From Stenogyne calaminthoides (taxonomy: Eukaryota > Streptophyta > Magnoliopsida > Lamiales > Lamiaceae), in NCBI GenBank assembly GCA_037126765.1, contig JBBCBC010000001.1, forward strand, positions 22,958,622 to 23,022,621: DNA of 64,000 nucleotides, in the 5' to 3' direction. The first letter of the stretch is position 1. Each line of letters starts with the position of its first letter. The translations under genes and the position numbers were made by a program. The notes under the pieces were generated by a model that was given only the letters and a program-made list of their open reading frames with translations, did not search any database and had not been told where the DNA came from. This document shows, piece by piece, positions 35,051 through 46,695 of this stretch.

Positions 35051-36776
35051 TGATGGTCCCGATTTGAAAACCGATTTTACACGTGCGGAAGTGAAAACAT
35101 GTAATGCAATGCATATAAAACAGGGGTGAGGGCAGAGTGATTCCATATTTTTATCTTTTTAAGAACGATGTGTTGTGTTTTGCTTATAATCGAATGTATA
35201 TGACAATATAAGAACATAAAACAGTAAACAACACAACAAAGTATAGTGGTTCGGAGGCTCAAGCTCCTACATCCACTATCCCTGTTCCTAGGGAAATTCC
35301 TTCAACTGGACTTATCACCCTCTCGGGTTCGCCTCTAGATATTTAACGAGCTCACACTCCAACGGGACTTATCACCCTCCACGGGATTGCCTACAGATGT
35401 TTACCGAGTTCACACTCCAACGGGACTTATCACCCTTCACGGGATTGCCTACAGATGTTTACCGAGTTCACACTCACCTACAAACTTAACCGACTGATTT
35501 GGGTAAGGTTTGTTTGGTTTCCAACTAGGTTGAGATTTTCCCTTACATTTGTTTAGCCTCAATGCTAAGGTTGGGAAAATCTCTCTAAGCTTATGATACA
35601 TCGTGGGTTGCTTAGATTGGGTTCTAGAACACTCTGAATATATGCGTGTATATCTACAGACTTGTGTTCTAGGGTGGGAATGCTTTGGGTATAACTCTCT
35701 TTGGCTCTGTAGCATCTCGTGCTATAATTTCCACGCATCCACCACTTAGAATGATGAAAGACCTTGTATTTATAGTGTGGATTTGAATGTTACCGTTGGA
35801 AAGAATCACATTCAAATCCATAATATTCTTGTAAGTACATCAGCTTCTTCAGGCTGGTTGTCTTCCTCTCATTGGTCCACGTCAGCTGAATCTAACGGCT
35901 ATTTTCTTCAGGATTGTCTGATCCTCGGCTTCTTTAAACTCAGGCTTCCTTGGACTCAGGATTCTTGATTCAGCGGACTTCTCTTCAGCGGACCTTGTCT
36001 GATCAGGCATACTGACACTCAGACTAACTGAGTTCAGCTCTTCTGACTTCAGACATCCTGACCCCCAGGTCACTAGCACTCAGGCTAACTGATCATCAGT
36101 AGCATTCTGATTCTCAGTGAACATGACTTCAGATGACTTCTCGCCTGATCTGATATGCAGATTTCTGGTTTTCTGATATCTGATTTCTTCTCGCCTGATC
36201 TGATCAGCTCACATGATCAGATCAGTATAACATCAGGTCAGCATATCAGTTTATCTGCATCAGATTAGTACATCAGGTTAGCATATTAGGTTAGCATATC
36301 AGTTTAGCACATCTGATCTCAATCACGTCTCATCTTCATATCTGATCTCGATCACGTCTGATCTCGATCAGTCTCATCTGCTCCTCTTCTGATCTGCAAC
36401 CTTCTTTTCTGATCTTCTAGTCAGTTTCTTTATGATCAGCTTGTCTGCTCTTCTGATCACCATATCAGCTCGACTGTTCTTCTGATCATCTGATCAGGTC
36501 TGTTCTGGTCATCTGATCTTCTGATTAGCTGGCTTAACTTTTCTTCTCTTCTGATTTTGCACAGCTCATCAGTTAACTCGGAACTCATCTAACTCATCTG
36601 AATTCGATCAGTCTCATCTGCAGCCTCGTCTGATCTCGATCATCTACGTCTAATTTCGTGAGTTCCCCCTCAATTTGTTCTCTCGTTCCCCCTCAACTTG
36701 TTATCTGTAGATTAGCTTTAATAACACAAGTTGATAATGTTTTGGCATAATTCATCAAAACTAAAATATCCCAACA
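35051..36776 (-). mobile_element. Solo SIRE-like LTR inserted in outer Copia pol
   Basis: Begins tgatggtcccg and ends tatcccaaca, with the 5-bp duplication ctcat on both sides (35046-35050 and 36777-36781). It shares the tatagtggttcgg with ctcaagctcctac block and the dense ctgatc/tcag repeats (36100-36660) with other SIRE-like LTRs here. It separates the integrase and RT domains, which are adjacent in Copia pol. No internal region remains. Confidence 0.88.
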
Positions 36777-36781
36777 CTCAT

Positions 36782-37757
36782 TGTAAGTCCATGGGTCCGT
36801 TTCATTTTCACCGGGGACCAAGTCCGACGACTCTCCTATCCCCATGAATCTCTCGGGTTGTCTAACGACCCTCCCACTACGACGAGGTTCCGGTTGTGTA
36901 AGTGTGTCGTTTGGTATGTCAACTTGTACTATTGGCATTAAGGTAAGCCCCCTTAGCTCATCTAAGGTAATCTCACTTCTGGGTTTTTTATCGTTCATAT
37001 AGTCTTCTTCCAAGAATCTAAAGTGCGTACTGATTACCACCTTTTGATCCTCGGGACCATAGAACGTGCACCCTTTCGTTCCCTCGGGGTACCTTATAAA
37101 CAACCTTAATTCTGATCGTGGATCCAACTTGCTGGCTTCCTTGTCCAACACGTATGCCGGACACCCCCAAATTTTCATGTGTCTTAAACTAGGCTTGCAC
37201 CCGGTCCACAACTCTTTAGGGGTTTTAGGAACCGACTTGGATGGCACCAAATTTAGAATGTAAGCCGCTGTTTCCAAGGCGTGACCCCAAAACAATTTGG
37301 GTAGATCCGCATAACTCATCATCGATCTGACCATTTCTAAAAGAGTTTTGTTTCTTCGTTCTGCAACCCTGTTTTGTTGAGGGGTTCCGGGTGCAGTCAA
37401 CTGGGATACAATCCCTTCATCAGACAAGTAGTTTAAAAAATCATCACTGAGGTATTCGCCTCCACGATCGGATCGTAGACACTTGATACGTTTCTCCCTA
37501 TGATTCTCTGCTTGAGCCTTAAATTCCTTGAATTTATCAAAGGTCTCAGATTTATGCTTCATAAGGTAAACATATCCATATCTTGAGTAATCATCGATAA
37601 AGGTAACGAAATACTCACAACTCCTCTTGCTTTGACTGACATTGGACCACGTACATCGGTTAACGATTTCCAACACTTCTTTGGCTCTATTCCCCTTGGC
37701 TCCGAATGCCCTCTTGGTCATTTTACCCTCCAAACATGATTCGCAAGTTGGAAATGG
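36782..37757 (-). CDS. Integrase of outer Copia pol
   Basis: The frame (ORF from 37733) contains the end of the HHCC finger (FPTCESCL just upstream) and the catalytic core with FVTFIDDYSRYGYVYLM, CLRSDRGGEYLSDDF (second catalytic Asp) and GTPQQNRVAERRNKTLLEM (catalytic Glu). It then continues into the C-terminal region with IWGCPAYVLDKEASKLDPRS. The first catalytic Asp segment is altered (EIVNRCTWSNV where HTDVCGP is usual), so this integrase is probably inactive. The true reading continues to 36782, where the solo LTR interrupts it. Confidence 0.85.
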
Positions 37758-38294
37758 TTAGACTCGGAGAGACTCCAATGAACCATCCTGAACCAACCTT
37801 TGGATCCTTTTTGGATTAATATGACCTAGTCTCAGATGCCATAGAAGTGTTTCGTTCACATCTGATGAACATTTTCTTTTATTGCTCGAAACAGTCGATG
37901 TGTTATAGGATGCATTTCGTGAGTGATGTGCACAATTAATTGTGTAGAGATTATTCGACAATGTTCCATGACAGATAAACTCATTATTAAGAGCAATGGT
38001 AACAACTTTATTAAAAGTAACCGAATATCCATCAAGAAAAAGTTTAGAAACTGAAATTAAATTCTTTCTAAAACTGGGAACGTAAAGAACATCTCTCAAA
38101 ATTAAAACTTTGTCTTCAAAAGACAACCGCACTTCTCCCACTGCTTCAGCTGCCACTCTCGTAGCATCGCCCAGTGTGATGAGGATTTCACTCCCATTAA
38201 GTTGTCGGGTCCGCTTGAACCCCTGTAAAGTGAAGCAAACATGGTGGATCCCATATCTACTACCCATAAATGGGTAGCATAAGCCGCTAAACAA
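37758..38294 (-). CDS. Protease C-terminal part and GAG-pre-integrase zinc finger of outer Copia
   Basis: 178-codon frame with LRDVLYVPSFRKNLISVSKL (end of Copia protease region) and ETLLWHLRLGHINPKRIQRL (first half of the HHCC integrase finger). It overlaps the end of the gag frame in another phase. The protease active site lies upstream and reads WVVDMGST where DTG or DSG is expected, so it is probably dead. Confidence 0.75.
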   Translation of the reverse strand: MFSGLCYPFMGSRYGIHHVCFTLQGFKRTRQLNGSEILITLGDATRVAAEAVGEVRLSFEDKVLILRDVLYVPSFRKNLISVSKLFLDGYSVTFNKVVTIALNNEFICHGTLSNNLYTINCAHHSRNASYNTSTVSSNKRKCSSDVNETLLWHLRLGHINPKRIQRLVQDGSLESLRV

Positions 38295-39057
38295 GTTTCA
38301 ACAACTAGTGCGTGAGAATTACCTTTCTTTCCATTTCCCTTAGGATTGGAACAAGCTGACCTCCATTGTCCCAAACTTTCGCACTCCGAATGTTTCCTCT
38401 TGCTTGAACCTCCACTCTTGACGGACGTTGAGCCCACTTGGTTTAGCCTCTCTTTCTCATCGTTCTTACCACCAATTGGCCTAGAAGGAAAATATGACTT
38501 TCTTGCAACCAAGCTTACTTTCTTGTGCTCCGTAACCTCTTCGATCATTGTAAGAGCTCTTACTAGATCATCCACAGCAAAATCCAGATCTTCCATCAGG
38601 TACTCTAGATAGGGATGATCATAGCTCTTTGGCAGAGTGTGGAGAATGAAATCAACTTTGGTCCTGAAATCACATTTTTTGCCAAGAATCTCAAGTTCCT
38701 CATAGAGGACCATAACCCTAAGAACGTGCTCCCTTGCAGTCGTTCCTTCTTCCATTTTCAAATCGGCCATCTCATGCCTTATGCTTTGGATCACCATACG
38801 GGCCGGATGTCCAAACATCACTTCGAGATTTCTCATGATGTCTGCAGCTGACTTGAATTCTTTGTGAAGGCATTTTAACGAATCTGACAGATGTGTCAAG
38901 ATTGTGTCCTTCATCAATTCATTTGCCAACTTCCATTCACCACGTTCCATCTCGTCCCATATTCCGGCACCCTTAGCAGGTTTTTCGAGTTTTGGTGTTT
39001 CAAGCACCCATTTGGATGGTTGTGCAGCTAGGACGGTTTTCATTTTTTAATTCCAAT
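38102..39057 (-). CDS. Gag of outer Copia (main part), interrupted at its 5' end
   Basis: The frame from 39043 carries the Copia gag (UBN2-like) region with AADIMRNLEVMFGHPARMVI and LHTLPKSYDHPYLEYLMED, then a degenerate zinc-knuckle region (ECESLGQWRSAC). A TAA lies just before the first ATG of this frame. The true N-terminus is on the far side of the SIRE-like insertion at 54431-54362, which reads up to NYFDW and joins at the duplicated ccaat. The frame shifts into protease near 38290. Confidence 0.8.
39053..39057. repeat. Target site duplication ccaat (left)
   Basis: Identical to 54357-54361. The site lies in the outer Copia's gag. Confidence 0.9.
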
Positions 39058-40710
39058 TGTAGGTCCCGAACGGGTTTTGTGAGGGCAGAAGTCTAGAGGG
39101 AAGGGGTGAATAGACTTCTGAAAACTTTTCGTGCGGATCAGGTGTGATTGTAGATTTCCTGATCAGAGTGCTAGTGAGTCAGTTTGGACTGATGTTCAAT
39201 CTTACTGAGTGCCTGGGGGCAGATCAGTTTGATATCTGTCAGTTTAACCGAGAGTGCGGAAGCTTGTAAATACCCGTGTGAAAAACCAGTTTATCAATTC
39301 AGATTCTTAAGTCAGTTTTCAATCAGCTGACTAAGGTGTCAACCTGATCAGACCAGTTGCTTGGTGCAGACTGAGCTTAACTTAGAATATGGATGCAGTT
39401 TTAAACTCAGTTGTGTGAATAGTGTAAAGCAATAAATAAAGCAAGTAAATGCACACAAGATTTTATAGTGGTTCAGACGAAACCCGTCTTACGTCCACTC
39501 TTCCCTTAACACAGGGGCACCAACTTAACCAACTTAACCAACTGGACTTAATTTTATGTGTTAGTCCAACACCCAACAAATGTTTATTGAGTTCACACTC
39601 AACCGAACCAGAAATCAGAAACTAGAATCCTTAGCCTGAAATCTTGCGGTAACAAACTTAACCTAACTTTGAGTTTGGGTAAAGGTTTGTTGTGGTTCCA
39701 ACTGGAAATCTATCCTGGTGTTTATGCAGCCAAATGCTAGTGGATAGGATTTCTTGCTAAGAACTATGGGATGAACACTCTAAGAATAATCTTCAAATAT
39801 GGTGTTCTTCGAGCGGAGATTTTGCTGTAGTTTTTGCTTCTTTTGCGGTGTCTCCGTGTTCGTTCTTAGTCCGTCTCTCTCTTTTTTAAATTTTGAAGAT
39901 CGATCCCATTTTATAGACCTCGAAATCAAAGAGCCGTTGGAGAGCAATTTGAATTTCGGGCTATATTAGGTAGGCTGTAGGATATGATTGTGACGTGCTC
40001 CGAATATCGGCATGGTCATAGGCATGATTAGCGCCGTTTATGTCCGCATCGTCGAATCCCGTATTGTCAGCTCTTTTTGTGCACGTGTCGCTTTCTCCTT
40101 GGCTTCGCGAGGCGGCACTTCAGTAATTTGTCCGTTAGATGATTGATATTCCTTTTGTAGAAGATTCGTCTTGTCTGGTGTACCATTTTGATTGACGCCA
40201 GGTGTGAGCTGACTTGATCAGATAACTGATCAGTCTACCTTGTTGAGTCTTCTGATGCAGATTATCTTAGCTCAATATGCAGACTCAGCTGATATAGGTC
40301 TTCAGGTCTTCTGGTAGTCTTCTGATCTTCAGGTGACTCTGAGCCTCAGTGTATTCAGTCATACTGAGTCTTCAGGTTTGTTACTGAGTCTTCAGGTTCG
40401 TCTGAGTCTTCAGGTTCATCTGAGTCTTCAGTGTCTTCTATCTTCACCTGATCTTCTGACTTCTTTTCTTCTGATTTGTTCTTAGCCTTCTGATCATCTG
40501 ACCTTATCTGGGTCATCTGATGCTTCGACCCGACCTATACATATTGAGTTCCCCCTCAATATGTGACCTATCTTTTACATCAGCTATCTATACATTTCAG
40601 CTGGTCATCTTAATCTGATTCTAAGTCATCAGTCAGCTAACAGGTTTGACTGGTCCTATTACAACCTGTTTTGGAACTTCCATCAAAACTTAAATACAAA
40701 TTTCCCAACA
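39058..40710 (-). mobile_element. 3' LTR of SIRE-like element
   Basis: From tgtaggtcccgaacgggttt to tttcccaaca, 1,653 bp. TATA box on the minus strand at 39909-39915 (TATAAAA). Contains tandem gagtcttcaggttc units near 40360-40440. Confidence 0.92.
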
Positions 40711-40724
40711 ATTTCCCCCTTTTT
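40711..40724 (-). other. Polypurine tract of SIRE-like element
   Basis: Minus strand AAAAAGGGGGAAAT directly precedes the 3' LTR start TGTTGGG. Confidence 0.88.
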
Positions 40725-41014
40725 GATGGAACCAAAACACTTTATCAGAAAAACAGATACCATGAATAGAAATGCAGATAATGAAATGCAGTACTAATTT
40801 CAGAAGACAATGAGATGTTGTCTTAGAATCAGAGAGATGAAATATTTCATTCAGATATGTGTGCGCATTATAGAATACATGAAAAGCGTACCTATCATCT
40901 GATTCCAAGTTGTCTTCCTCAGGTGTACTTGAACATTTGCAGCTCTTTGGGGATGTCAAACATCTTGTACATCCTTTGCATTAGCTTGTCCAGATCTTCT
41001 CTTCTATGGATCCC

Positions 41015-44000
41015 TCATTTTTCAGCAAATCCATAGTAGGCATTTTTGAACTTTACAACATCTAGCTTTTTGTCTGGACGCAAAGGTGGAAGGAGTAGTT
41101 CAAAGGGTGGAGCTTCTGGTATTAGTGACATGATTTTCCCTTCTTTCATCACCGTCTGGTAGAAGTCTGGATACATCGTTTCTAACCAGTTCCGGAATTC
41201 ATCATTATTTTCAGTCTGATCTTGATGAATCGGAATCTTCTCCAGGATGTATACGTCACATAACCATTCTCCTCTGATCTGATCCCATTCTGGAAGCAGA
41301 TCTAGCCGTGCACAGAGGATGTCTTTAACAGGTGCTGGAAGGGCATTCTTCTCCCAAGCAATTTCCTCTGCTGCAGCTTCGTTCTTCCTCTTCCTTCGGA
41401 TGTAAGCGATGTTCAGTCCCTTAGCCTCTGCTAACTTCTGCTTCTTGATGGCGGCCTCTCTAATTCTCTGTCTTGTTTGCTCTTGAACTTGTTCAGGAGT
41501 CATCTGGCTTTTGGTAGAGAATAATTGGCCTTGCCTCTGATCTTCCGTAGTTGCTTTCATCATCTTGCCTTTGCCTTTCTTTCTCCTCAGAGTCTGCTCA
41601 GATTCTTCTTGTTCATCTTCTTCAGCTAATTTCTTAGCGAGTTCAAGGCTCTTGGCCTGATCATCAGTTTCCATTGTTTTCTGTACGAACGAAGAAAAGT
41701 CTTCAATCTTGTCGACTCTGGCAATAACCTCTAAAAGAGCAATTTTCTGCTCAGTGATCTCTTTGCTATGTTGCTCCACAGTTTCTTTCACTTCAGCAAC
41801 GAGATCAGTAGATGGAGTGGCTGGCAAGTCAGATACAGTGGTTTCTGGTAGAGATGTAATTGTTACCAACTGTGTCTGTTTTTCTTTCTTCTCTTTATTC
41901 TCTTGTCCTTCCCCCTTTTTGGTTTCATCAAAGAGGTTGGACATCCTGCGGTTCAGAGCAATGAATTGCCATGAGATCTCCTCTCTGAGTTCCTCGACAA
42001 CAAGAGGAGTGATCTGAACGGTGGCAGAAGGTGCAGGTTTCAAGAATCGTCTGAGAGCAACTTCAATATCCTGTCTTGCTCGTTCTGTAGAAGCTATAAA
42101 TTGTTTCCAACCCATATCCATGTGGTTGTCAGTTTTCTCCAAGATGCCCAGACATTCTCCAATAGTACCTGTGTCTGATTGAGCATATTTGTCTGAACTT
42201 TGAGTTTATCAGACTGGAGATTCAGCTTATCGGCAAGAGGGTTAACTAGTTGCATTACTTCAGAGAGGATGACATTGTTCATCCCAACTGTGTGACTTCT
42301 TTCTCTGTCAACTAGTTTTGCTTGCTCTTCTTCAAATCGCTTCATCAGATCTGCTGTGAGCGCTGCGAATTTGTCTTCAATAGCAGTCTTGATCCCATCC
42401 TGAATCTTCTCAGTATAAAGATCTAGGGTATCAGAGCTCATCGTAGCAGTCTGGTCAGATGTTGAAGCCTTGCCAAGTCGGGTCTCATCTGCAGCACCCA
42501 TTCTTGGTTCATCGGCAGCTCCCTCATGATCTGTAGGAGGTTGAACGGTTTCCTCCCTGTTATCAGCAATTCCGAACCTTTCGTGAATCAACCATCTGAT
42601 ATCATCGTCAGATTCCAATTCAACAGTACTTTCAATCCCAGCATTATTCAAGCATTTCAACTCCAAGTCTACAAAGAAATCTGATCCCAGAGTTGTCATG
42701 AGAATCAGAAATTCTTTAATGCTTTTCAGTCTGATATCCCTCCAGAACACAATCTCTTCTATTTGTTGCTGGATACCAGGATGTTGATCCAATTCAGGGC
42801 ATAGATCCAACAGATACTCCTTGATCTGTTGCTTCATTATCCTTATGATGGGACTTTCTGGAGCAGGTGAAGCAAGCACGATTCTGGTGTTGAAGGGATT
42901 ATGGGAGATGGACACTCGCTTGTCGGATCTCTCAGGTTCTTGTGACTTGTATGGAGATTGGGATATTTGTGGTTCGTTTTCAGCGTGTTGAGGGTGTTCA
43001 GTTTCCTGAACAGGTTCATTGATTGGTGGTGTGGGAGATCTGGGTGATCTGATAGGTGAGGGTGAGGGTGAGAAGGTTTTGTGAGGAGAGGGTGATGGTG
43101 ATTTGGAAGTGGGCGTTGGCGATCTTGCTCTCTGGAAGATCGTGGTGAGAGGCAGAGAATCAGATGGTGATTCTTCCTCAGATTGCTCCACTTCTGTCCT
43201 TCTGACAGATTTCTCTCCTTCTGCTGCGATCATCTGCTCTTCCCTTACTTCTCTGGCAGTGGGCTCAGAGCGGACTGCTATCTCCTCTTCTGATTCTACT
43301 TGCATCTGATCCTTCGTTCTGCTAACTTGCTGGGCAGAACTTGGAGCAGTCTTTAGAGGAGAAGTCACTCTCTTCTGACGTTTTCTCTGAGCATCTAGTT
43401 TCTTTGCCAGATCCTTCCTCTTCATCCTCTTTTCCGGAATGGCCGTTCCCTGCGCTTCAGAAGATGCAATTGCCTTATCTTTTCCCTTCTTTTCTCCCTT
43501 GGGTTTGGGCACATAAGGAGTTGGATCTTCATCAGATTGTCCAGGTAGGGACTCATCCTTGCCCAATATGGCCTTGTTCTTTGCTTGATATATCTTTGCT
43601 CCATTCTCATTCCATTCATAGTTCTGTGGCAGCTTATCTGACAGAATGATAGAGATTTTGTGTATGAAGGAGCACTTGGAAGATAAGCACACTTCATTGC
43701 TCTGGGTCAGTTCGAACTTCCCGGAGTCTTTCCTCAGTCGTGCCTTGACCATACCCAACCAATCTATATCTGAAGCCTTCTTTATTATTGCAGCCATGAC
43801 ACCAATCTTATAGGAAGTGACAGCATCAAGACTGTAAGTTGAGCACATGATCACCTTCTGAACGATCTCAAGGAGAAGTCGATTTTTCTCTTCAGATAGG
43901 AGGCTTTGACGTTCGTTATGTTCTCCTTGTTTGCTGGTCTCAACAACTAGGCTTCAAGAAATTCTTTTTCTCCAACATCAGTCGTGTAGGTCTCTGGATT

Positions 44001-44336
44001 GATGCTTCCTCGAGTTAGGCTGAATATCCTCTAGAGATCGTCATTCGACACTCGCACTTCCAGTCCGCCAACAGAAGAAATTAGATCAGCATCAATGTCT
44101 TCATCCCTCTGTAGACTGTATAGAAACTCCAGGGCTTCATGGGTGTGGACGATGTTCTGATGTGTAGAGCAATATCGTTCTAGCCCACACGCTCTCAAGC
44201 ACTCCAGAATTTCCAGCGATTCAGGATCTAAGGTGATGGTGAATACTACATACTTCTCATCAATGATGTCTTTCTTCATCGATGTAAAGTTGCAGAACTT
44301 TTTCCCTTGGCCCGGTCGTGGAACAAGATATGCCAT
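41015..44336 (-). pseudogene. Envelope-position ORF of SIRE-like element (broken by stops and frameshifts)
   Basis: A coding region of roughly 1,100 codons follows pol. It starts at MAYLVPRPGQGKKFCNFTSM (44336), has two in-frame TAGs near 44031 and 43950, shifts frame near 43860 and again near 42125, and ends at 41015. The middle is rich in Ser/Pro (LPLTTIFQRARSPTPTSKSP) with charged stretches. The C-terminal 375 codons look coiled-coil-like (ERARQDIEVALRRFLKP, VEELREEISWQFIALNRRM). I see no convincing signal peptide, transmembrane span or furin-like site, so 'envelope' describes position only. Its own TATA box and 5'-UTR intron suggest a separate mRNA. Confidence 0.65.
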
Positions 44337-44338
44337 TT

Positions 44339-44530
44339 CTGTACGATATGCAAATTGATGTTTAGTTTGAGTAAGATATTTCAATAAATTCAGTCAAACC
44401 AGTAATCTAAGCATCAATTTAGCAAGTAAGCGTATAGATCATATAAAAATTATAGAAACATATCATCACGACTTGTAAACCTAGGTACCAGAGTGAATTG
44501 AAATAATGCAGTATATAAACGAGAAATTAC
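44339..44530 (-). other. Probable 5'-UTR intron of the envelope-position ORF
   Basis: On the minus strand a donor (ctg|gtaattt) at 44530 and an acceptor (atatcgtacag) ending at 44339 bound 192 AT-rich bases. The acceptor lies just 2 bases before the ATG at 44336. Splice use is predicted from sequence only. Confidence 0.5.
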
Positions 44531-44678
44531 CAGAAATTGATTCGAGGTTTTGAGAAATCGTAAAAGAAAATAATCAATTGATTTCGAAAGTAATTCTCTG
44601 AAGATTATGAAAGTTTTGATCTTTTAAGAGCTTTGAGAAGACGAAGTTGTGGAAAGAAGTTTTCTGAGAAAGATTTGG

Positions 44679-44685
44679 ATTTATA
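44679..44685 (-). promoter_or_regulatory. Internal TATA box for the envelope-position ORF
   Basis: Minus strand TATAAAT in ttttctataaatcc, about 345 bp upstream of the ATG at 44336. It is followed by a CT-rich leader typical of a plant 5' UTR. Confidence 0.5.
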
Positions 44686-45065
44686 GAAAACGAGGGAAAA
44701 CCTTTTTGCACAACTTTCCAAAGTACTCAAGTATCCGTGTTTTGAAATCAGTGGCTGAGATTAGTCAGCCAAAAAGTATTTTGATCGCACGGTTGAGAAG
44801 AGTAGTCTTCTCGTATTTCAGACTCAAAAATTCACAATAAAACACATTAAAAACACATTCCCAAGTCAGCATTAAAAGTTTTGCAGAGCATGTGTCATAA
44901 AGTGAAAACAGAGTAAAAACCAATTTATATAAATAACGCATATAAGAAGTTCAGAAAGGGATAAATAAGAGAACGTATCTGACCGATTGATATTGTAATC
45001 AACCAGTTACCACTGTGATCTGATCTGGTATTTGTTGACCTTACTGATGGTAGCCTTATGCATTT

Positions 45066-45165
45066 CCCAACAATATTCCACTTATCTGATCAGATTCTTG
45101 CTTGAAACACTTTTCGTCACTTATCTGATCCACTTATCTGATACTCTTATCTGATACTCTTATTT
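45066..45165. repeat. Cluster of ttatctgat (GATAAG-type) repeats
   Basis: At least four copies of cttatctgat(c/a) within about 90 bp. Read on the minus strand, each contains ATCAGATAAG, and GATAAG is the plant I-box core. The cluster lies between the two diverging TATA boxes. Confidence 0.5.
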
Positions 45166-45429
45166 TCAATCTTCTTCTAATCAGCCCGCATTTACTATGC
45201 ACTGAAGTCTACTCCCGCCAAAACATTTACTTCGGGGAGTCAAAAAGTCGCCTCGATTCCCAAATCGACACGATTTGACATTCCGTAATAATGGCATAGA
45301 TACGTTGTGATTACTCACACCGTCAACTCATCCAACCATTAGCCGTGTGTTCCTTAAGCGTTGTCGATGCAAATTTTTCTTAAGGTCTTCTGAGAAAATA
45401 AATTTGCATTTATACCCCTAATTTCCTTC

Positions 45430-45436
45430 TATAAAT
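45430..45436 (+). promoter_or_regulatory. Internal TATA box, plus strand
   Basis: TATAAAT in ttctataaattagcc, about 75 bp upstream of the ATG at 45511. It would drive antisense transcription into the pol region. Confidence 0.4.
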
Positions 45437-45510
45437 TAGCCTGGGGTGATTATGCAAACAACACAACATAAACCATTCATCTTCTTTAGCATATACTTCA
45501 TGCTTTTCCG

Positions 45511-46131
45511 ATGAGTTCCTTATTTCCGGTGAAACTTTCGGTGAAAACCTTTAACCCTTTTCCAATGAATTCAGCTTCTCAAATCAACCTTGTGTGTTCC
45601 TTCACACTGCTTTTGTCGTCATCGAAGATTACACATACGATCAATGCAAAGCTTCTTTACCACCGTGGAGGCGGATCTGCTAAGGCATACGAGAAGGCAC
45701 TTCTCCTAACCGTATGCACCTTATGCGCCTATCGAGATGACAGAATTAGCATCAACAGACTTAGTCTGAAATAAAACATGAGTTTGGTATATGGTCTGCA
45801 TCAGTCAACAGCTGATCTTCATATATCAAACTCAATTTTTGCATGCGACATTAGTGTCTGTTTGGTCCTTGTGACCAAACACAATAACCTTGTCCCATTT
45901 AACAAACCGGAGAGCCCATTGATTTTAGCTCTAGGGGCTCCTGGCACAGAAATCCTTCAAGGCCGCTCTCGCTCCTCACTCCGAAGCTCTGAGGGTGGCT
46001 CAGGATTTTCCTTAAGGCCTCTCACGCCCCTTTTAGGATCGGGGGAAAATGAGAGCATCAAGCACTTGAACTCTCTCTCTCCCTTTCCTATCTTGGGTTG
46101 GCTTAGGGTTTATGGTTTATGGTTTATGTAG
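45511..46131 (+). CDS. Unidentified antisense ORF pair inside the SIRE-like element
   Basis: Two plus-strand frames, 45511-45774 (87 codons, starts MSSLFPVKLSVKTFNPFP) and 45778-46131 (117 codons), separated by a stop and four bases. They run against the element's own coding direction. A TATA box lies about 75 bp upstream of the first ATG, and a stop-rich, UTR-like tail follows to about 46260. I recognise no domain. They may be one gene broken by a shift, or chance frames. Position between pol and env is similar in principle to antisense ORFs known from TAT gypsy elements. Confidence 0.3.
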
Positions 46132-46384
46132 TGACCTCCCGGTCTTCTAGTACTTGTAATACCTCTTGAAGATAGGCACTTGTAGGTAGCTTGTGATATC
46201 ACTTGTAACTTGTAAATCTGACCTCCGGGTCTTTATCAATGAAAAATTCTGTTATTTCATTGTTGTGTTGCCTCTTCCGACTTATCGATCTGTAGCTTTC
46301 AACTTGTAATGACTTGCTTGTTTATTGCGGCTTTAATCGACTTATAAAGTAATCTTCAATCGATCGGTTCCCCATGTCGATATA

Positions 46385-46520
46385 TCGTGGTGATTTGCTT
46401 CTTATCGAACCGGATCGACTACTTATCGACTTTTCGATCTGCTCCTTATCTGCACTTGGATCGGCTACTTGTCGACTTTACGATCTGCTCCTTATCCGAA
46501 CTTGGATCGGCTCCTCGTCA
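46385..46520. repeat. Tandem repeat (gatctgctccttatc / cggctacttgtcgac units)
   Basis: Three imperfect copies of about 45-50 bp, with ctccttatc(t/c)g then acttggatcggct repeated. It lies in the non-coding interval just after RNase H. Confidence 0.55.
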
Positions 46521-46695
46521 CGGTCAATCGATCGGTTGAGATTCCTAACTCAACCGATTCCTCTTAACTTTAGTTAGTCTTTTAACCAATCGGTTACGAG
46601 ATCGATCCACCAACCATTTACGGTGCACTTTCTCCGAGATCCGAAGCCTAACTCGTTGCATAATTCTTTGAATCGGATCTCGACTAGCGGCTTAG

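Noticed and set aside
38346..38851. Plus-strand frames opposite the outer Copia gag
   Set aside because: Shadow frames of the minus-strand gag.
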